A stretch of 64,000 bases of DNA, from the NCBI GenBank assembly GCA_029204225.1, contig CM055093.1, positions 21,880,433 to 21,944,432 of the forward strand. Reading direction: 5' to 3'. Made by a program: the position numbers and the translations under genes. The DNA is from Diphasiastrum complanatum. Its lineage: Eukaryota > Streptophyta > Lycopodiopsida > Lycopodiales > Lycopodiaceae. The notes beneath the pieces are model-generated. The model was not told where the DNA came from. It saw nothing but the letters and a program-made list of their open reading frames with translations, and did no database searches. Every line of letters starts with the position of its first letter. Positions within the stretch are counted from its first letter, which is position 1. Below, in pieces: positions 32,597-43,749 of this stretch.

Positions 32597-33418
32597 ATGT
32601 CTCTTACCAGTAACTCCTCATCTTCTTCATCCAACGAAGTTAGAATCATTGACAAGTTCAACGATTCTAACTTCTACATCTGGAAGTTAAAACTCCGGAT
32701 GATGATGATAGATAGAGACCTATGGGATGTTGTAGACAAGTCTGACCCGAAACCAGTAAAAGACATTGATCATCAATTAGCTAAGGCATGGAAGATGAAG
32801 GATCAGAAGTCCCTAGCATGTATCACGTTGAATTTGGATCAGTCCCAGATTTTCCACGTTGCCACATGCAAGTCCTCTAAGGATGCATTAGTTTTGTTAT
32901 CAAATCTCTAAGAGACTTAAGATGTAATCACACGGTAGCACCTTAGAAGGAAGTTTTTCACACTTAGAATGTCTAATTCTGTGGTCATCACTTCTCACAT
33001 CAGCAGTTTCAAGTCTTTATTAGATCAATTGTTTGTTGTAGGATGTGCTATTCAAGATGATGACGCAGTTATGACCTTGCTTTCTTCTCTACCAAAGTCC
33101 TACAAGCACTTTGTTGTTATGATCTCCACACAGCCTAATCTGACTCTTCAAAAGGTGGTCGGCCATCTTCTTCAAGAAGAAATACAGAGAAAGACCAGCG
33201 ATATGTCAGTCAAAGACAAGTCCCTGATCCTGTACACCAAGAAGAAAGACTATTCCAGGGACAAGAATCAAGTACAACAACAACAGAAGCCTCATACTCA
33301 AGCTGAGAATAGTGGATCGTGCAAGAAGCTCTTCTACAGATACTGTAAGAGAGCAAATAACGACATCAAAGAGTGTCTCATTCGCATCTACAACGAGGCA
33401 AAGAAACAACAACAGTAG
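32597..33418 (+). pseudogene. C5 gag
   Basis: MSLTSNSSSSSSNEVRIIDK start, then FNDSNFYIWKLKLRMMM (the 'NF--WK' entry). One stop at 32909 separates the halves. The second half has FKSLLDQLFVVGCAIQDDD, LPKSYKHFVVMIST and a zinc knuckle YRYCKRANNDIKEC, whose first Cys of the canonical pair is changed to Tyr. Close relative of C4 gag (40586-41235). Confidence 0.75.
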
Positions 33419-33761
33419 CAGCCTAACTCTATCAATGCGGTGGAACTCAAGGAGCACACCTATGATGAAGACAAACCATCAGAACTGTCAATGGATTACA
33501 ATAGTAGCAACGAAGACTACGATAGTTGGTATCTAGGCGGTGGTGCTACCCAACACATGACACCCTGACGAGAGTGGTTTATTGAATACGAAGCTAATAC
33601 CAGAGATCAATTCATCTATCTCGGAGATTCAAGCACCTTCCACGTTGAAGGAAAAGGGACAATCAAGATAGTGTTCAAGAACACTCTCTCTATTTCTACT
33701 CAGAATGTTCTTCATGTACCTCAACTATCAAAGAACTTGTTATCAATTTCTAAGATAACTG
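33419..33761 (+). pseudogene. C5 protease
   Basis: The frame DYDSWYLGGGATQHM corresponds to copia protease 'W-LDSGAT-HM', so the catalytic Asp and Ser are both Gly. A stop follows at HMTP-stop. The rest (DQFIYLGDSSTFHVEGKGTI, VLHVPQLSKNLLSIS) is clear. The matching C4 segment retains LDSGAT. Confidence 0.8.
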
Positions 33762-34440
33762 ATGCGAGCTATACTGTTACTTTCTCATCTGAACAGTGTG
33801 CAATCTCCGAATGAAGATTCAACTTTGAGTACCTACACTAGAGTCAAAAATTTATATGTATTATCAGATTCAGTTGCATTAGCTAGTAGTTCAAATGAAA
33901 ATGTAAATGATCATGCTATATTGTGGCATAGTCAATTTGGACACATGAATACAAGATCACTTTCATACATGTGTTGTAATAATCTAGTTAATGGATTGTA
34001 TTTCCCTCTCTCATTAGATAGGAAATCATTTTTATGTGAATCTTGCATCTATGGGAAACACTCTATAAGCAGATTTCCCATATCACATTCCATTAAAACA
34101 AAAGATGTATTAGATCTTGTATATAGCGATCTTTGTGGTCCAATGCCAACTCTATCCTTAGGAGATGCAATTTATTTTATCACCTTCATAGATGATTATT
34201 CTAGATGGTCTACAGTCATGTTCATTAAGCACAAATCAGAAGCCTTTGAATGCTTCAGAAATTCAAGGCCATGGTTGAGACTCAAACATTTACAAAGGTG
34301 AAAGCACTTCGAACTAATGGTGGCGACGAATACCTCTCTAATGAGATGTCCAACTACATGGCATTCGAAGACAATTTACAGCTTTCTATTCACCTCGGCA
34401 AAATAAAATTGTAGAAAGGAAGAATCAAACGCTTCTTAAC
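33762..34440 (+). pseudogene. C5 integrase
   Basis: NDHAILWHSQFGHMNTRSL (pre-integrase), CESCIYGKH (zinc), DLVYSDLCGPM (first Asp), ITFIDDYSRW, then a frameshift near 34262 and RTNGGDEYLS, in which the second catalytic position 'R-DNGGEY' is altered. The Glu segment is decayed and the RT region is absent after it. Confidence 0.75.
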
Positions 34441-34890
34441 TCAGCCAGATCAATGCGACTCAGATTGGGGAGCAACAATCTCTACCAAAAAATCTACCTT
34501 CAGATTCTGTTCCTATCATGCAAGGGGATCGATTTCATGGAGCTCAAGAAAGCAAAAATCAGTCGCGCTTTCTTCAACCGAGGCAGAGTACATTGCAACA
34601 TGTCAAGCTTAAAAAGAAGCTATATGGATCAGATTATTACTTCTCGACTTACATCACACTTGGTTCAATGCTACCACCATTATGTGTGACAACTTGAGCT
34701 GTATTTCATTGTCGATGAATCCCAGATTTCATGGCAAGTCTAAGCACATCGAAATCTTGTATCATTTCATTTGGGAGAAAGTTTTCTCAGGGCAAGTGAT
34801 TCTTCAATACTGCTCCACAACATAAATGGTTGCATACATCTTCACCAAAGCGCTTCCCAGGATCAAACATCAAAAGTTTTTCAGCATACT
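34441..34890 (+). pseudogene. C5 RNase H, joined after RT deletion
   Basis: Frame with CDSDWGATISTKKSTF (first Asp), SWSSRKQKSVALSSTEAEYI (Glu), MCDNLSCISLSMNPRFH (Asp) and SKHIEILYHF. It follows the integrase within a few codons at 34441, so the whole RT has been deleted. One stop is present. Confidence 0.75.
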
Positions 34891-35163
34891 AAACCTGATT
34901 CTTGCATGTTTATTGAGCGTTGATCTAGGGCTAGATGCAACCTATTTTGGTTCTATGTCTGCTCATCTAATACTTGCAAGAATCAAGAACTTAGACAGCC
35001 GAACTATTCGAAGAACGACTACATCGGGCTTCTTGTTGATCTTCATCCATGGGTAATGACCAAAGGGTAACCATTCCCATTATATTTTCACATTCGAATT
35101 TCAAGTTCAGTTATTTGAAGATCATTGAAGACTTGGCCAACTTCAACGACTTCAACAAATCAA
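34891..35163 (+). other. C5 3' untranslated region
   Basis: No coding signal. Lies between the RNase H end and the right LTR homology. Confidence 0.4.
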
Positions 35164-35818
35164 GATTTGCACAAGTTTGCAAAAATACACTATGTTTTTA
35201 ACAATATGCAAAAATGAACTAATTGTCTCACAATTTGCACTTTTCAACTGTCTGAAGTGTTTGAAGTCTCCGACTTCTTCAACCATCAAGTCACTCGATG
35301 TCCGAAGTTATTGAAGTCATCCGATGTGTCCGAAGTATCCGACGTCTTTGACGATCGACTTATTCAGCTACTTCGATGACCATCCACTTCAATGATTCAA
35401 ACTTCGATGATCGATTCAACCAACTCATTTGACTTCTTCAGTGACTTCAAGTCATTTGTCTCGTCTGCCTAATAAACACATTGTATAGTTGTTCAAATAT
35501 TTATTGAGTACAACGAAGTATGTAGTTGTAGTTCAAACATTTATGATATGTAATTACAAGGATGCGGTGTATAAATACATATTCATCACGCATTCTCCAT
35601 GATGCTCCCCAACAAAGTTTGAATGATATTGACCATCCAAGTTACGTCTCCATTTCTAGTTGTAACGTACTCAGTGTTGTTCAAGATTTCATTGTAATAT
35701 AGAAGCAACACGTTCTATCATCTGTGTTTAACGTAGATGTATGATGATGTGATTTGATTACACTCTTACTGCTTGTCCACGCTTGTTCACTCACTTTGAT
35801 CCGTTGTCTTCTAAATTC
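35164..35818 (+). repeat. C5 right LTR (internally deleted)
   Basis: Aligns with the left LTR apart from one ~300-bp gap, and ends at CACTTTGATCC where another copia fragment follows. TATA-like GTATAAATACATA near 35569. Confidence 0.7.
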
Positions 35819-36650
35819 GACATGACCGATCTGGATGAAGCTCACTAGTGTCTAGGAATACAAATTCATCGAGACAGAGTGAGATGGCTGATTTACATTA
35901 GTCAACAGAGGTATCTTCATATTGTAAAGAAGCTCACTCACCAATGGATCCAGGCCTGCGATTGTCAAAGGACCAATGTCTTCAGACCAAGCAGGAAAAG
36001 GAGCAGATGAGAGTGTATCCATATCAATCGATGCTTGGATCTCTCATCTATGCAATGCTTTGTACAAGACCTGACATCACTTTTGCAGTCAGCTCACTAA
36101 GCCAATTCATGGCTAATCCTGACATTACCCATTGGAAGGCTCTCATAAGAGTCATGAGATACATTTGAGCTACAATGGACCATTGCCGCTACTATGGGAA
36201 AGTCGACAACGATAATCTCCATCGGCTCAGTGAATATTCTGATGCAAGCTGGGGAGGAGATACAGACATTCATAAATCCACATCCGGATTTACATTCTTC
36301 CTCAACGGTGGTCCCATCTCTTGGAACAGTCATAAGCAAGACTCTTCTGGTTCCTCTACAGAAACAAAGTACATTGCTCTTTCTCAAGATATTAAAGAAG
36401 CAATTTGGTTGAGAAATTTATTGTCAGACATTAGTCTGAATCAATACAGTCCGACAATTGTATTTTGTGATAATCAGAGTGTCATTGCCTTATCGGCCAA
36501 CCCTAAATTTCACTCTAGGAGTAAGCAAATTGAGATTCGACACTTTTTCAAGGGTAAAGTTCTCGACAGAGAGGTAAGCTTAACGTAGTGTCGGACACAA
36601 GACATGATTGCAAATGTATTTACCAAAGCATTGAGCATTGATGTGTATTC
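35819..36650 (+). pseudogene. Copia scrap C6: RT end and RNase H
   Basis: Begins with 'MTDLDEAH-CLGIQIHRDR' (the copia RT connection), LGSLIYAMLCTRPDITFAVS, then EYSDASWGGDTDIHKSTSGF (Asp), SSTETKYIALSQ (Glu-to-Lys region altered), FCDNQSVIALSANPKFHSR and SKQIEIRHF. Several stops. Different family from C5, to which it is fused. Confidence 0.75.
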
Positions 36651-36995
36651 CTAATAATGATTGAATAGTGCCTAGATCAGTCATGTCAAACTCTTTTGAC
36701 ATATCACTCTTAGTAGTGTGTAGCAACGATGTGTCGTTAGACGGAATAAATGCATCATCTACATATAGAGCTTTATGCACTGAATTGACACCTATGAATT
36801 TGGAATAAACATTACAGTCAGCTGAATTGTTTACAAATCCTAATTGAATGAGATAAGCGTTGATTATTTTGAACCAAGCTTTTGTCGGCCTGGTTCAAGC
36901 CGTAGATTGCTTTGTGCAATTTGCACACTTTGTGCTCTTGGTTTTTGACTTCGAATGCCTCCGGTTGGAAGATATACAGCTGCTCTTCGACATAG
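36651..36995 (-). pseudogene. Copia scrap C7: RT fragment
   Basis: The minus frames carry EEQLYIFQPEAFEVKNQEHK, VCKLHKAIYGLNQA and, further on, ALYVDDAFIPSND, with catalytic YVDD. The opposite-strand C6 fragment lies next to it. It ends exactly where the E2 LTR begins (36996), so E2 inserted into this RT. Confidence 0.75.
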
Positions 36996-37758
36996 TGTAG
37001 TGGGTTTCTTTCCTTGCCTATCCTCAACCCAAGATCTAATCAATCTAGCATCAAGGAGATGAAGCTAGTTGTCACATGTAGGTTCGTTCCCATGAGAGCG
37101 ATAGTATAGTTCAGATTTCAACATGAATGGAGGATCTAACACTAATATCCATTAACACTAAGCATTAACACTACATCCATTAACCCTACTTCCATTAACC
37201 CTAAATCCACAACAATGATAGAAACTTACTCTTTCTTTCTCTCCCTTTCTCTCTCACAAAAAAGCATAAAAAATAGCAATCCCAATAATGATCAAATCCA
37301 ACAATTAGAAAAATCCAAAGAAAGCATGAGAAATGGAGGAAAAGAGAGAAAGAGCAAGGACATTCATCAATCCATTTCTAAAGATAACCAATCTGCTTTA
37401 TTGAAATGAGGAAATGAACATCAGGAGCGACTCGAGTTGGTCCCTTTTTATAGTAGAGAGGAGTACCCTAGCCTCTGAATCCTATTGGTCCAGTCTTGCC
37501 TCTCTTTTTATTCAAAATTAAAAAAGTGTGGGAACCATCAAAATTGGAGGGAAACCCAAATTTATTCACTAACTTGACATTTAGGCCCTGCGACATTAAA
37601 AGTCTCGCAAAAAGGCCTAAAGTCCTTTTATTAACTTTTAACTGATCAATCAAATAACTATGTTATCATTGGGTTGGACTTACACATGCAGGGTGCCAAA
37701 TCCCTCTTACTTATTAGCTAGGGTTAAGATTGCCTTGGGATCCGCAAACCCTCCAACG
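36996..37758 (-). repeat. 3' LTR of E2
   Basis: TGTAGTGGGTTTC...CCTCCAACG, 763 bp, aligned end to end with 4202-4970 with scattered substitutions. Inserted in a copia RT (C7). Confidence 0.85.
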
Positions 37759-37808
37759 AAATCCCCCACCAAAACTGGTGGCGGTCCCACGACACCTACA
37801 ATATGTAG

Positions 37809-39747
37809 TTATTGGGGACTTTTATTGGCTTCGCGCCGAATCTTGATTAAATGATACTGCACATTCTCCATAAAGTCGAGGCGTGCAGTATTGAGATCCA
37901 AATTGTGGGGCAAGAAACAATGGTGGGCTCCGGAAATCCACTTGGAGGTTGTCCATGAGGTGAAGCGGGATTCCCAAGAGCCTCCCATCATAGCTGCACG
38001 AAAGTAGAGACGAGCAACCGGCAGCTGATCTTTGATTTGCTATGAGGTCATCGGCTTATTTGGATCGAATGCCAGAGGAGGGAGACAATCGTCTCATTTG
38101 GTTGCCACTGACGCCAACAGAGTTAGATCTTTAGCAAACATTGTCGATTGTCGCACCGTTGGATCTGGAGAGTGGACATACTCTCTCTGATATGCTTGTA
38201 AAGCACGGTGGAAGTCCACTAAAATGGTCCAGTTGTAAGGCTGATGGATGATTGGCCAATTGGGCGTATGGATGGTGATTTTGTCCATAGCCAACCCCAA
38301 ATCTTTCCATTTATTTCTTCGCGGCATTGGCACGTAATAGGGATCTACCCACAACTGGCGAGGTATGGTGACGTAACTTCTAATTGATTCCAGAGTTTTC
38401 TCAAAAATCGTGATTCTCCATGTCGGCTGCTCTCCCAGTGCATGTATTTTGTCCAACTCTTTGTCGGCCTCGATCTCGGAGGTCTTAAATTTCAGAACCC
38501 ATCCACCACGCGAGGACTCATGCGGATGTTGCTTTAAGAAGGTCTGGATCTGGTCCTCGACGCTGATGGGCCTTCTGAATAGATATCTTGTCCTTGATGA
38601 GGATGGACCCACTTGTACTGCTGGTATGGTTGGCGGTTGATCTACTATATCTGGAGCTCCCCCCTGGTCCATGTTCAAATCAATCCCTGTATCCATTGGT
38701 ACAACTTCTTGGCGCGGGGGGGAGAATTGCGGCATGACCGGGACGAGGATTTGTGGTCCGGCTTCCAACACTTGAGCGGTTGCTTTTTCATAGGCGGTGA
38801 TGGTCTCTTTTGCCTTGGCCAACTCGATTGAAGCTACTCCTTTGGACCTATCAAAGCAACCTTGGAATCCCTGAAGGAACACTTTGTATGTCTCCACTTT
38901 TTTGAATAAATACGCAATCTCCGTCGGTGTGACCGGATGATCGGATATTTGCGTTTGCAGATAGGCATCACGCTCAAGGGTGGTCGCATCCAATTCATCT
39001 TGAAGCCGTGTGCGATCTTGTTCAGCCATCTATAATTGCCCCTTCAACAGCTGCACCTGTTGTTTGGTATCTTGCACTGCCTGATCTACTTAATCATGTA
39101 CGGTTGTCAGGGCAATTTGCAGGGAGCTGATGTAATTTTCCAAGCAATCAGCTTGTTGCTGAGCCAACTTCTTTTCGCTTTTAGCCTTATCTTCATGTTG
39201 TTTGGCTATTTTTAACTCTCGATCCAGCTGGACAATTTTCTGGCTGATCAGAGTGTTTTCGGACCCCAGATCAGAGATTCTCTGTTCCATTTTCTTCTTC
39301 TTATCCAGCATAGACTGGATCACTTGCCCAAGGCTTGAAACCAACCCTAGAGCATCACCAGAATCGACGGTCGTGGCGGTGGCAGCAGTAGGAGGACCTG
39401 ATGGTACTGTCCTTGGTTGGCATGGAATAGGTGCCACGGTCTCTTTTTCTTCAAAAATATCCTCCTCTTCAAACCCTTCAGGCACTGTGGTGTTGAACTG
39501 TTTTGGTGATTTGACAGCTGTGTCGACCCGAAGTGTGGCTGGGCTCTCTTGTGTGTGAGGTTGATGGCTGGCATCTTCGACACCAATAGTAGATTCATGG
39601 ATATGTCTGAATCCTCTTCCAGGGGATTGGGGTTCAAAGGGTGCTGGGCTCTGGGATATTTCAAAGATTTCGGTGGCCCCAAGGGGGTCAGAATCATCGA
39701 ACATATCCATAAAGAACTGTGTGTTGGGTGAGGTGGCTTCGGTGTAT
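37809..39747 (-). pseudogene. Extra ORF of E2 (coiled-coil, unknown function)
   Basis: One minus frame over almost 2 kb, broken only by about five stop codons (among them near 39087, 39030, 38092 and 38040). In element sense: an acidic stretch (FEEEDIFEEKE), then a long heptad-rich region from about 39330 to 38950 (LDKKKKMEQRISDLGSEN, LDRELKIAKQHEDKAKSEKK) that should form a coiled coil. A Pro-rich linker and a basic segment follow (SSRTRYLFRRPISVEDQ), then a C-terminal part with PRQLWVDPYYVPMPRR and WESRFTSWTTSKW. It ends about 50 bp before the polypurine tract. No known domain recognised; no membrane segment seen. Confidence 0.65.
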
Positions 39748-39949
39748 ACCTCTCAGGAACTGTCCGAGTCCGTGAGGATTTGCGGACGTTTAGTTTGACC
39801 AGGATGCGATGATGTTTCTTCTTGAATTTCTCTAGATTTGCTCAAGTTGGCTTGGTCTGGTCTGATGACATGTACTGTCGGCTGCCGGCTTTTGTATCTG
39901 TAGCTGCAGGTTCTATAGAAGGAATATCAACGTTGGAAGAATCCATGCT

Positions 39950-40389
39950 ACGTAAAATAGGATGAAATGACATAGCATCATTTCTCGATGGTTGTTTCAA
40001 AATGATAGTATGTATGTTCTTGAAATATTACATCCCTAGAGACAAATACTACATTGGTGGATGGATCATAAACTTTGTAAGCTTTGTGTTCATCGGGAGA
40101 GCCAATGAAAATACATTTATTTGTCCTATGATCTAGCTTCTTCCTAATTTGTTTAGGAATGTGAATAAAACATATACAACCAAAGATTTTTAAATGGCTG
40201 ACACTAGGATTGTGTCCATGCCAAACTTCATAAGGAGTTTTGTTGTTGACGGTTTTGGTGCTAGATCTATTATGTACATAACAGGTTGTGGTAGTAGCTT
40301 ACACCCAGAACTTTGCAGGTAGGTGCGCTTGATGTAGTATGGATCTAGCTGAGTTGACAGGTTCTTTGACAATTGAGGTACGTGAAGAA
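39950..40389 (-). pseudogene. C4 integrase C-terminus after core deletion
   Basis: Shifted minus frame: TVNNKTPYEVWHGHNPSVSH, HIPKQIRKKLDHRTNKCIFI, EHKAYKVYDPSTN and VVFVSRDVIF. These belong after the integrase core, yet they follow the protease directly. The whole DDE core is deleted. Confidence 0.75.
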
Positions 40390-41235
40390 CATTGGTGACA
40401 TAAATAGAAAGATCATTTGTTAACGCGATCTTGACTGTCCCTTTGCCTTCCATGCATATGGTGCTTGAATATCCGAGGTAGATGAATTGATCTCTGCTGT
40501 AAGCTGCATACTCGGTAAACCATTTTTTGTGAGAGGTCATGTGTTGGGTAGCACCGCTGTCCAGGTACCAACTATCGTGGTCTTCTTATCCACTATTGTA
40601 AGCCATTAATAGGTGTGTATCTTGCTCCTTGAATTTTGCCATATTGGAGGAGTCTGGCTGTTGTTTCTTTGCCTCATTGTAGATGCGTATACAACACTCT
40701 TCGATGTCATGATTGGCTCTCTTGCAATATTTGCAAAAAAGCTTCTTGCGCGATCCACTATTCTCACCTTGAGTGTGAGGCTTCTGTTGTTGCTGCTGTT
40801 GCACTTGATTCTTGCCCTTGGAATAGTCTTTCTTCTTGGTGTACATGGCCATCGATTTGTCTTTGATGGACAGGCCACTGGTCTTTCTCCACATTTCTTC
40901 TTGAAGAAAATGATCGATCACCTTTTGAAGAGTGAGGTCGGGTGGTGCTGAGATCATCACCACAAAGTGCTCATACGACTTTGGAAGAGAAAAAAGCAAG
41001 GTCATAACGACATCATCATCTTGAATAGCACATCCTACAACTGATAACTGATCCAATCAAGATTTGAAGCTGTTGATGTGAGAAGTGATGGCAGTAGAAT
41101 CAAACATACTAAGGAACTTCCTTCTAAGATGTAATCTAGTGGTTACATCATGAGTCTCATAGAGATTTGATAACAAATCTAATGCATCCTTAGAGGTTTT
41201 GCATGTGGTAACATGGAATATTTGGGAGTCAGCCA
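40390..41235 (-). pseudogene. C4 gag and protease
   Basis: The minus strand has SKDALDLLSNLYETHDVTTR, LDQLSVVGCAIQDDDVVMTL and LPKSYEHFVVMISA. The zinc knuckle CKYCKRANHDIEEC (CX2CX4HX4C) is intact. After a stop comes WYLDSGATQHMTSHK, the protease active site with Asp-Ser-Gly preserved. It ends at VLHVPQLSKNL, where the deletion starts. Glutamine-rich spacer between gag and knuckle. Confidence 0.8.
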
Positions 41236-42213
41236 GATTGAGTGTGCAAAGTAATGCTATTCAAAAGACTTTGCCAAGTTTGATGGATTTTCAAGAGATC
41301 TTGATCAATGAGGAATATAGGCTTCAAGCAAGAGGTGGATCTACATCGACACTTCAAGAGGATGCTATGTTCATAAAGGGCAAATTCAAGGGAAAAATCA
41401 AAAGCAAGTGGTCTAAAGGGCAAGATCAAGTGGATGCTTCTTCAAGTGGCAAAAAGAAGGATAGATCAAAGCTCAAGTGCTTCTATTGTGGCATCAAAGG
41501 ACACTTTGCAAGTGAGTGCTACAAGAAGAAGAGAGATCAAGGAGACAAGCAAGGTAATCGATGTGCAAGATGCAAATGATGATGCTTTTGTGATGTCTTC
41601 ATGTATGCTTGCTAATGATGGAGATCTAGATCCTTGGTGGACTGATAGTGGAGCAAGTTCACACATGACCTTTCACAAAGAGTACTTCACTTCTTTGTTG
41701 GCATATGGAGATGACAAGAGGGTGATCTACACGGCCAATGATGGTGAGTGTGCAATCAAAGGGATTGGCACAATTCCTATTTCTCTCTCTACAAATAGGA
41801 ATGTTCATTTGGAGGATGTCTTGTTTATTCCATCTATTACCAAGAATTTGCTTAGTGTGAGTCAAATGCTAAGTAAGGGCCTCAAGGTGGAGTTTGATGG
41901 AGATGCTTGTTTGATCAAAAGGAAGGATGTCTTGATTGGAAAAGGTAAAAGGCAAGGGAAGTTGTTCAAACTTGATGCTTGTGTTATTGCTAACCAAGTT
42001 GGATGTGTTGCAAGGGAGCAAATTTCTATTCAAGAGATTTGGCACAAAAGGATGGGACACCTCAACTTCAAGTCATTGGAGGTAATGGCAAGGAAGAAGG
42101 TTGTGATTGGTCTTCCAAGTTCCTTAAGTAATGACAAGCATGTTTGTGAGTCTTGTGCTTTGTCTAAGTCACATAGACTAACTTATACTAGATCTATTTC
42201 TAGATCTACATAG
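41236..42213 (+). pseudogene. C3 gag end, protease and pre-integrase
   Basis: CFYCGIKGHFASEC is a full CX2CX4HX4C knuckle at 41477-41520. After a one-base frameshift near 41570, WWTDSGASSHMTFH gives an intact protease active site (41636-41680), LFIPSITKNLLSVSQM closes the protease, and EIWHKRMGHLNFKS begins the integrase lead with CESCALSKSHR. A TAG at 42211 ends the frame. Confidence 0.85.
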
Positions 42214-43749
42214 CCTTTTCAACTTGTACATTCGGATATTCATGGATTTACTACAATTAGCAATAGTGGAGCTAAGGTGTATGTAACATTCATTGATGAT
42301 TCTAGTAGATTTTGTTGGATCTATCTACTAAAGAGCAAGGATGAAGTGTATGATGTCTTTGTCAAGTTCAAGAATGCAAGGGAGAACCAATTTTCCACAA
42401 AGATCAAGTGCTTGAGAGGTGACAATGGTGGTGAGTACATATCTAACAAGTTCAAGGTCTTTTGTGATGAGCATCAGATCAAGAGGGAGTATACAACATC
42501 AAGGACCCCACAACAAAATGGAATGGCTGAAAGGAAGAACAGAACTTTATGTGAAAGTGCTAATCCTGACAAACCATTTTGGGATCAAGCTTTGTTGTGT
42601 GCCAATTTCTTGTGCAATAGGTGGCCGAGTGCTATTTTGGATGGAAGGACACCTTTTGAGATGCTATTCAAGAGGAGGCCGAGTGTCAGCTTTCTAAGAA
42701 CTTTTGGATGCACATGCTATGTCAACATTACTCTTGATGATAGGACCAAGGAGGATCCATCTTCAAGAAGAGGTATTTTTGTTGGATATAGTGAGGTGAG
42801 TAAAGCCTACAAGGTTTACATTCCTTCTACTAACAAAGTGATTGTTGGTAGAGATGTTATTTTTTATGAGGGAAACATTCCAAAGGTGTCTTCAAGCATG
42901 ATTGATGGTAAAGTAGATGGATCTAACATTCTTGACATTGATGAGAAGGATCCTACTTTGGATGGTGGTGATGATGGACCTTCATCAAGTCAAAAGCCAA
43001 GGAGAACATCAAGAGAAAGACAAGTACCTTCAAGGCTCACATATGATCAAAAGGGTAAGCAAGTAGTTTCTGGAAATTATGTTGCTTTCCTAACCTCTTT
43101 GGATGAGCCTACAAGTGTAGATCAAGTAAGGAAAGAAGAGGAGTGGATCCAAGCAATGGATCTCGAGTATCAAGCTCTTATGAAGAATGGAACATGTAGA
43201 TTGGTGGAATTGCCTAAGGACAAGAAAGCTATTGGATGCAAATGGATCTTCAAGGTGAAGACAAACCAAGATGGATCTATCAACAAGTACAAGGCAAGGT
43301 TAGTGGCAAAAGGATATGCTCAACAACAAGGAATTGACTATGATGAGACCTTTGCACCCGTGGCAAAGATGGTAAGCATTCGAGTCATCATTTCACTTGC
43401 TACACTTTATGGATGGGATCTATGAAAAATGGAGATTTCAAATGCATTCTTGAATGGTGATCTTGAGGAGGAAGTATACATGGAGCAACCCGAGTGCTAC
43501 ATTTCATCAACAAAGCCAAATCATGTGTGTCTTCTACAAAAGAGTTTGTATGGCCTTAAGCAAGCACCAAGGAGTTGGTATGCTAAGCTTAACACTTTTT
43601 TACTCTCTCAAGGCTTTGTTATGAGTGAGTATAATCATTCACTTTATTATAGGTTTGCTGGAAATGATGTTACCATCTTGGTAATCTATGTGGGGATGAT
43701 ATCATTTTGAGTGGTGGAGACAATCAAGATGTGGAGGATATCAAGAATG
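42214..43749 (+). pseudogene. C3 integrase and RT fusion frame
   Basis: LVHSDIHGF (first Asp), [25 protein letters not shown] (second Asp), [11 protein letters not shown] (Glu): a complete integrase triad. Then [20 protein letters not shown] and the RT from [16 protein letters not shown] through [17 protein letters not shown] at 43423 follows DL. The next piece has KMEISNAFLNGDLEEEVYM, where the motif A Asp is Glu, then KSLYGLKQAPRSWYAKL. At 43690 two extra G bases split the YVDD box and shift the frame. Confidence 0.85.

Larger units (their letters stand above)
31270..35818 (+). mobile_element. Ty1/copia element C5
   Basis: Plus strand. It has left LTR (31270 to about 32202), possible primer sites (32214 or 32540), gag (32597-33418), protease (about 33420-33760), integrase (33762-34440), RNase H (34441-34890, RT deleted) and right LTR (35164-35818, truncated). 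Its gag and protease closely resemble C4. C2 abuts its left LTR. Confidence 0.8.
36996..39747 (-). mobile_element. Ty3/gypsy E2, second copy of the E family
   Basis: Minus strand. 3' LTR 36996-37758, polypurine tract at about 37759-37775, and the extra ORF from 37809 up to 39747. Homology to E1 stops at 39747, where copia C4 begins. It lacks gag, pol and the 5' LTR. It keeps the ~1.2-kb central part of the extra ORF that E1 has lost. Confidence 0.8.
39748..41235 (-). mobile_element. Ty1/copia element C4 (partial)
   Basis: Minus strand: gag (41235-40610), protease (about 40560-40390), then a deletion into the integrase C-terminus (about 40380-39950) and a spacer to 39748. Close relative of C5. 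No LTR found. It joins C3, on the opposite strand, at 41235. Confidence 0.75.
41236..43749 (+). mobile_element. Ty1/copia element C3 (5' and 3' truncated)
   Basis: Plus strand: late gag with zinc knuckle, protease, integrase and the first half of RT, in nearly open frames. Starts mid-gag at about 41236 and stops within RT just after the YVDD region (43749), where the gypsy E3 leader begins. Long open frames make it the youngest-looking coding copy here. Confidence 0.8.

Noticed and set aside
38410-38831. Plus-strand ORFs across E2
   Set aside because: Antisense shadows of the extra ORF; not maintained in E1.
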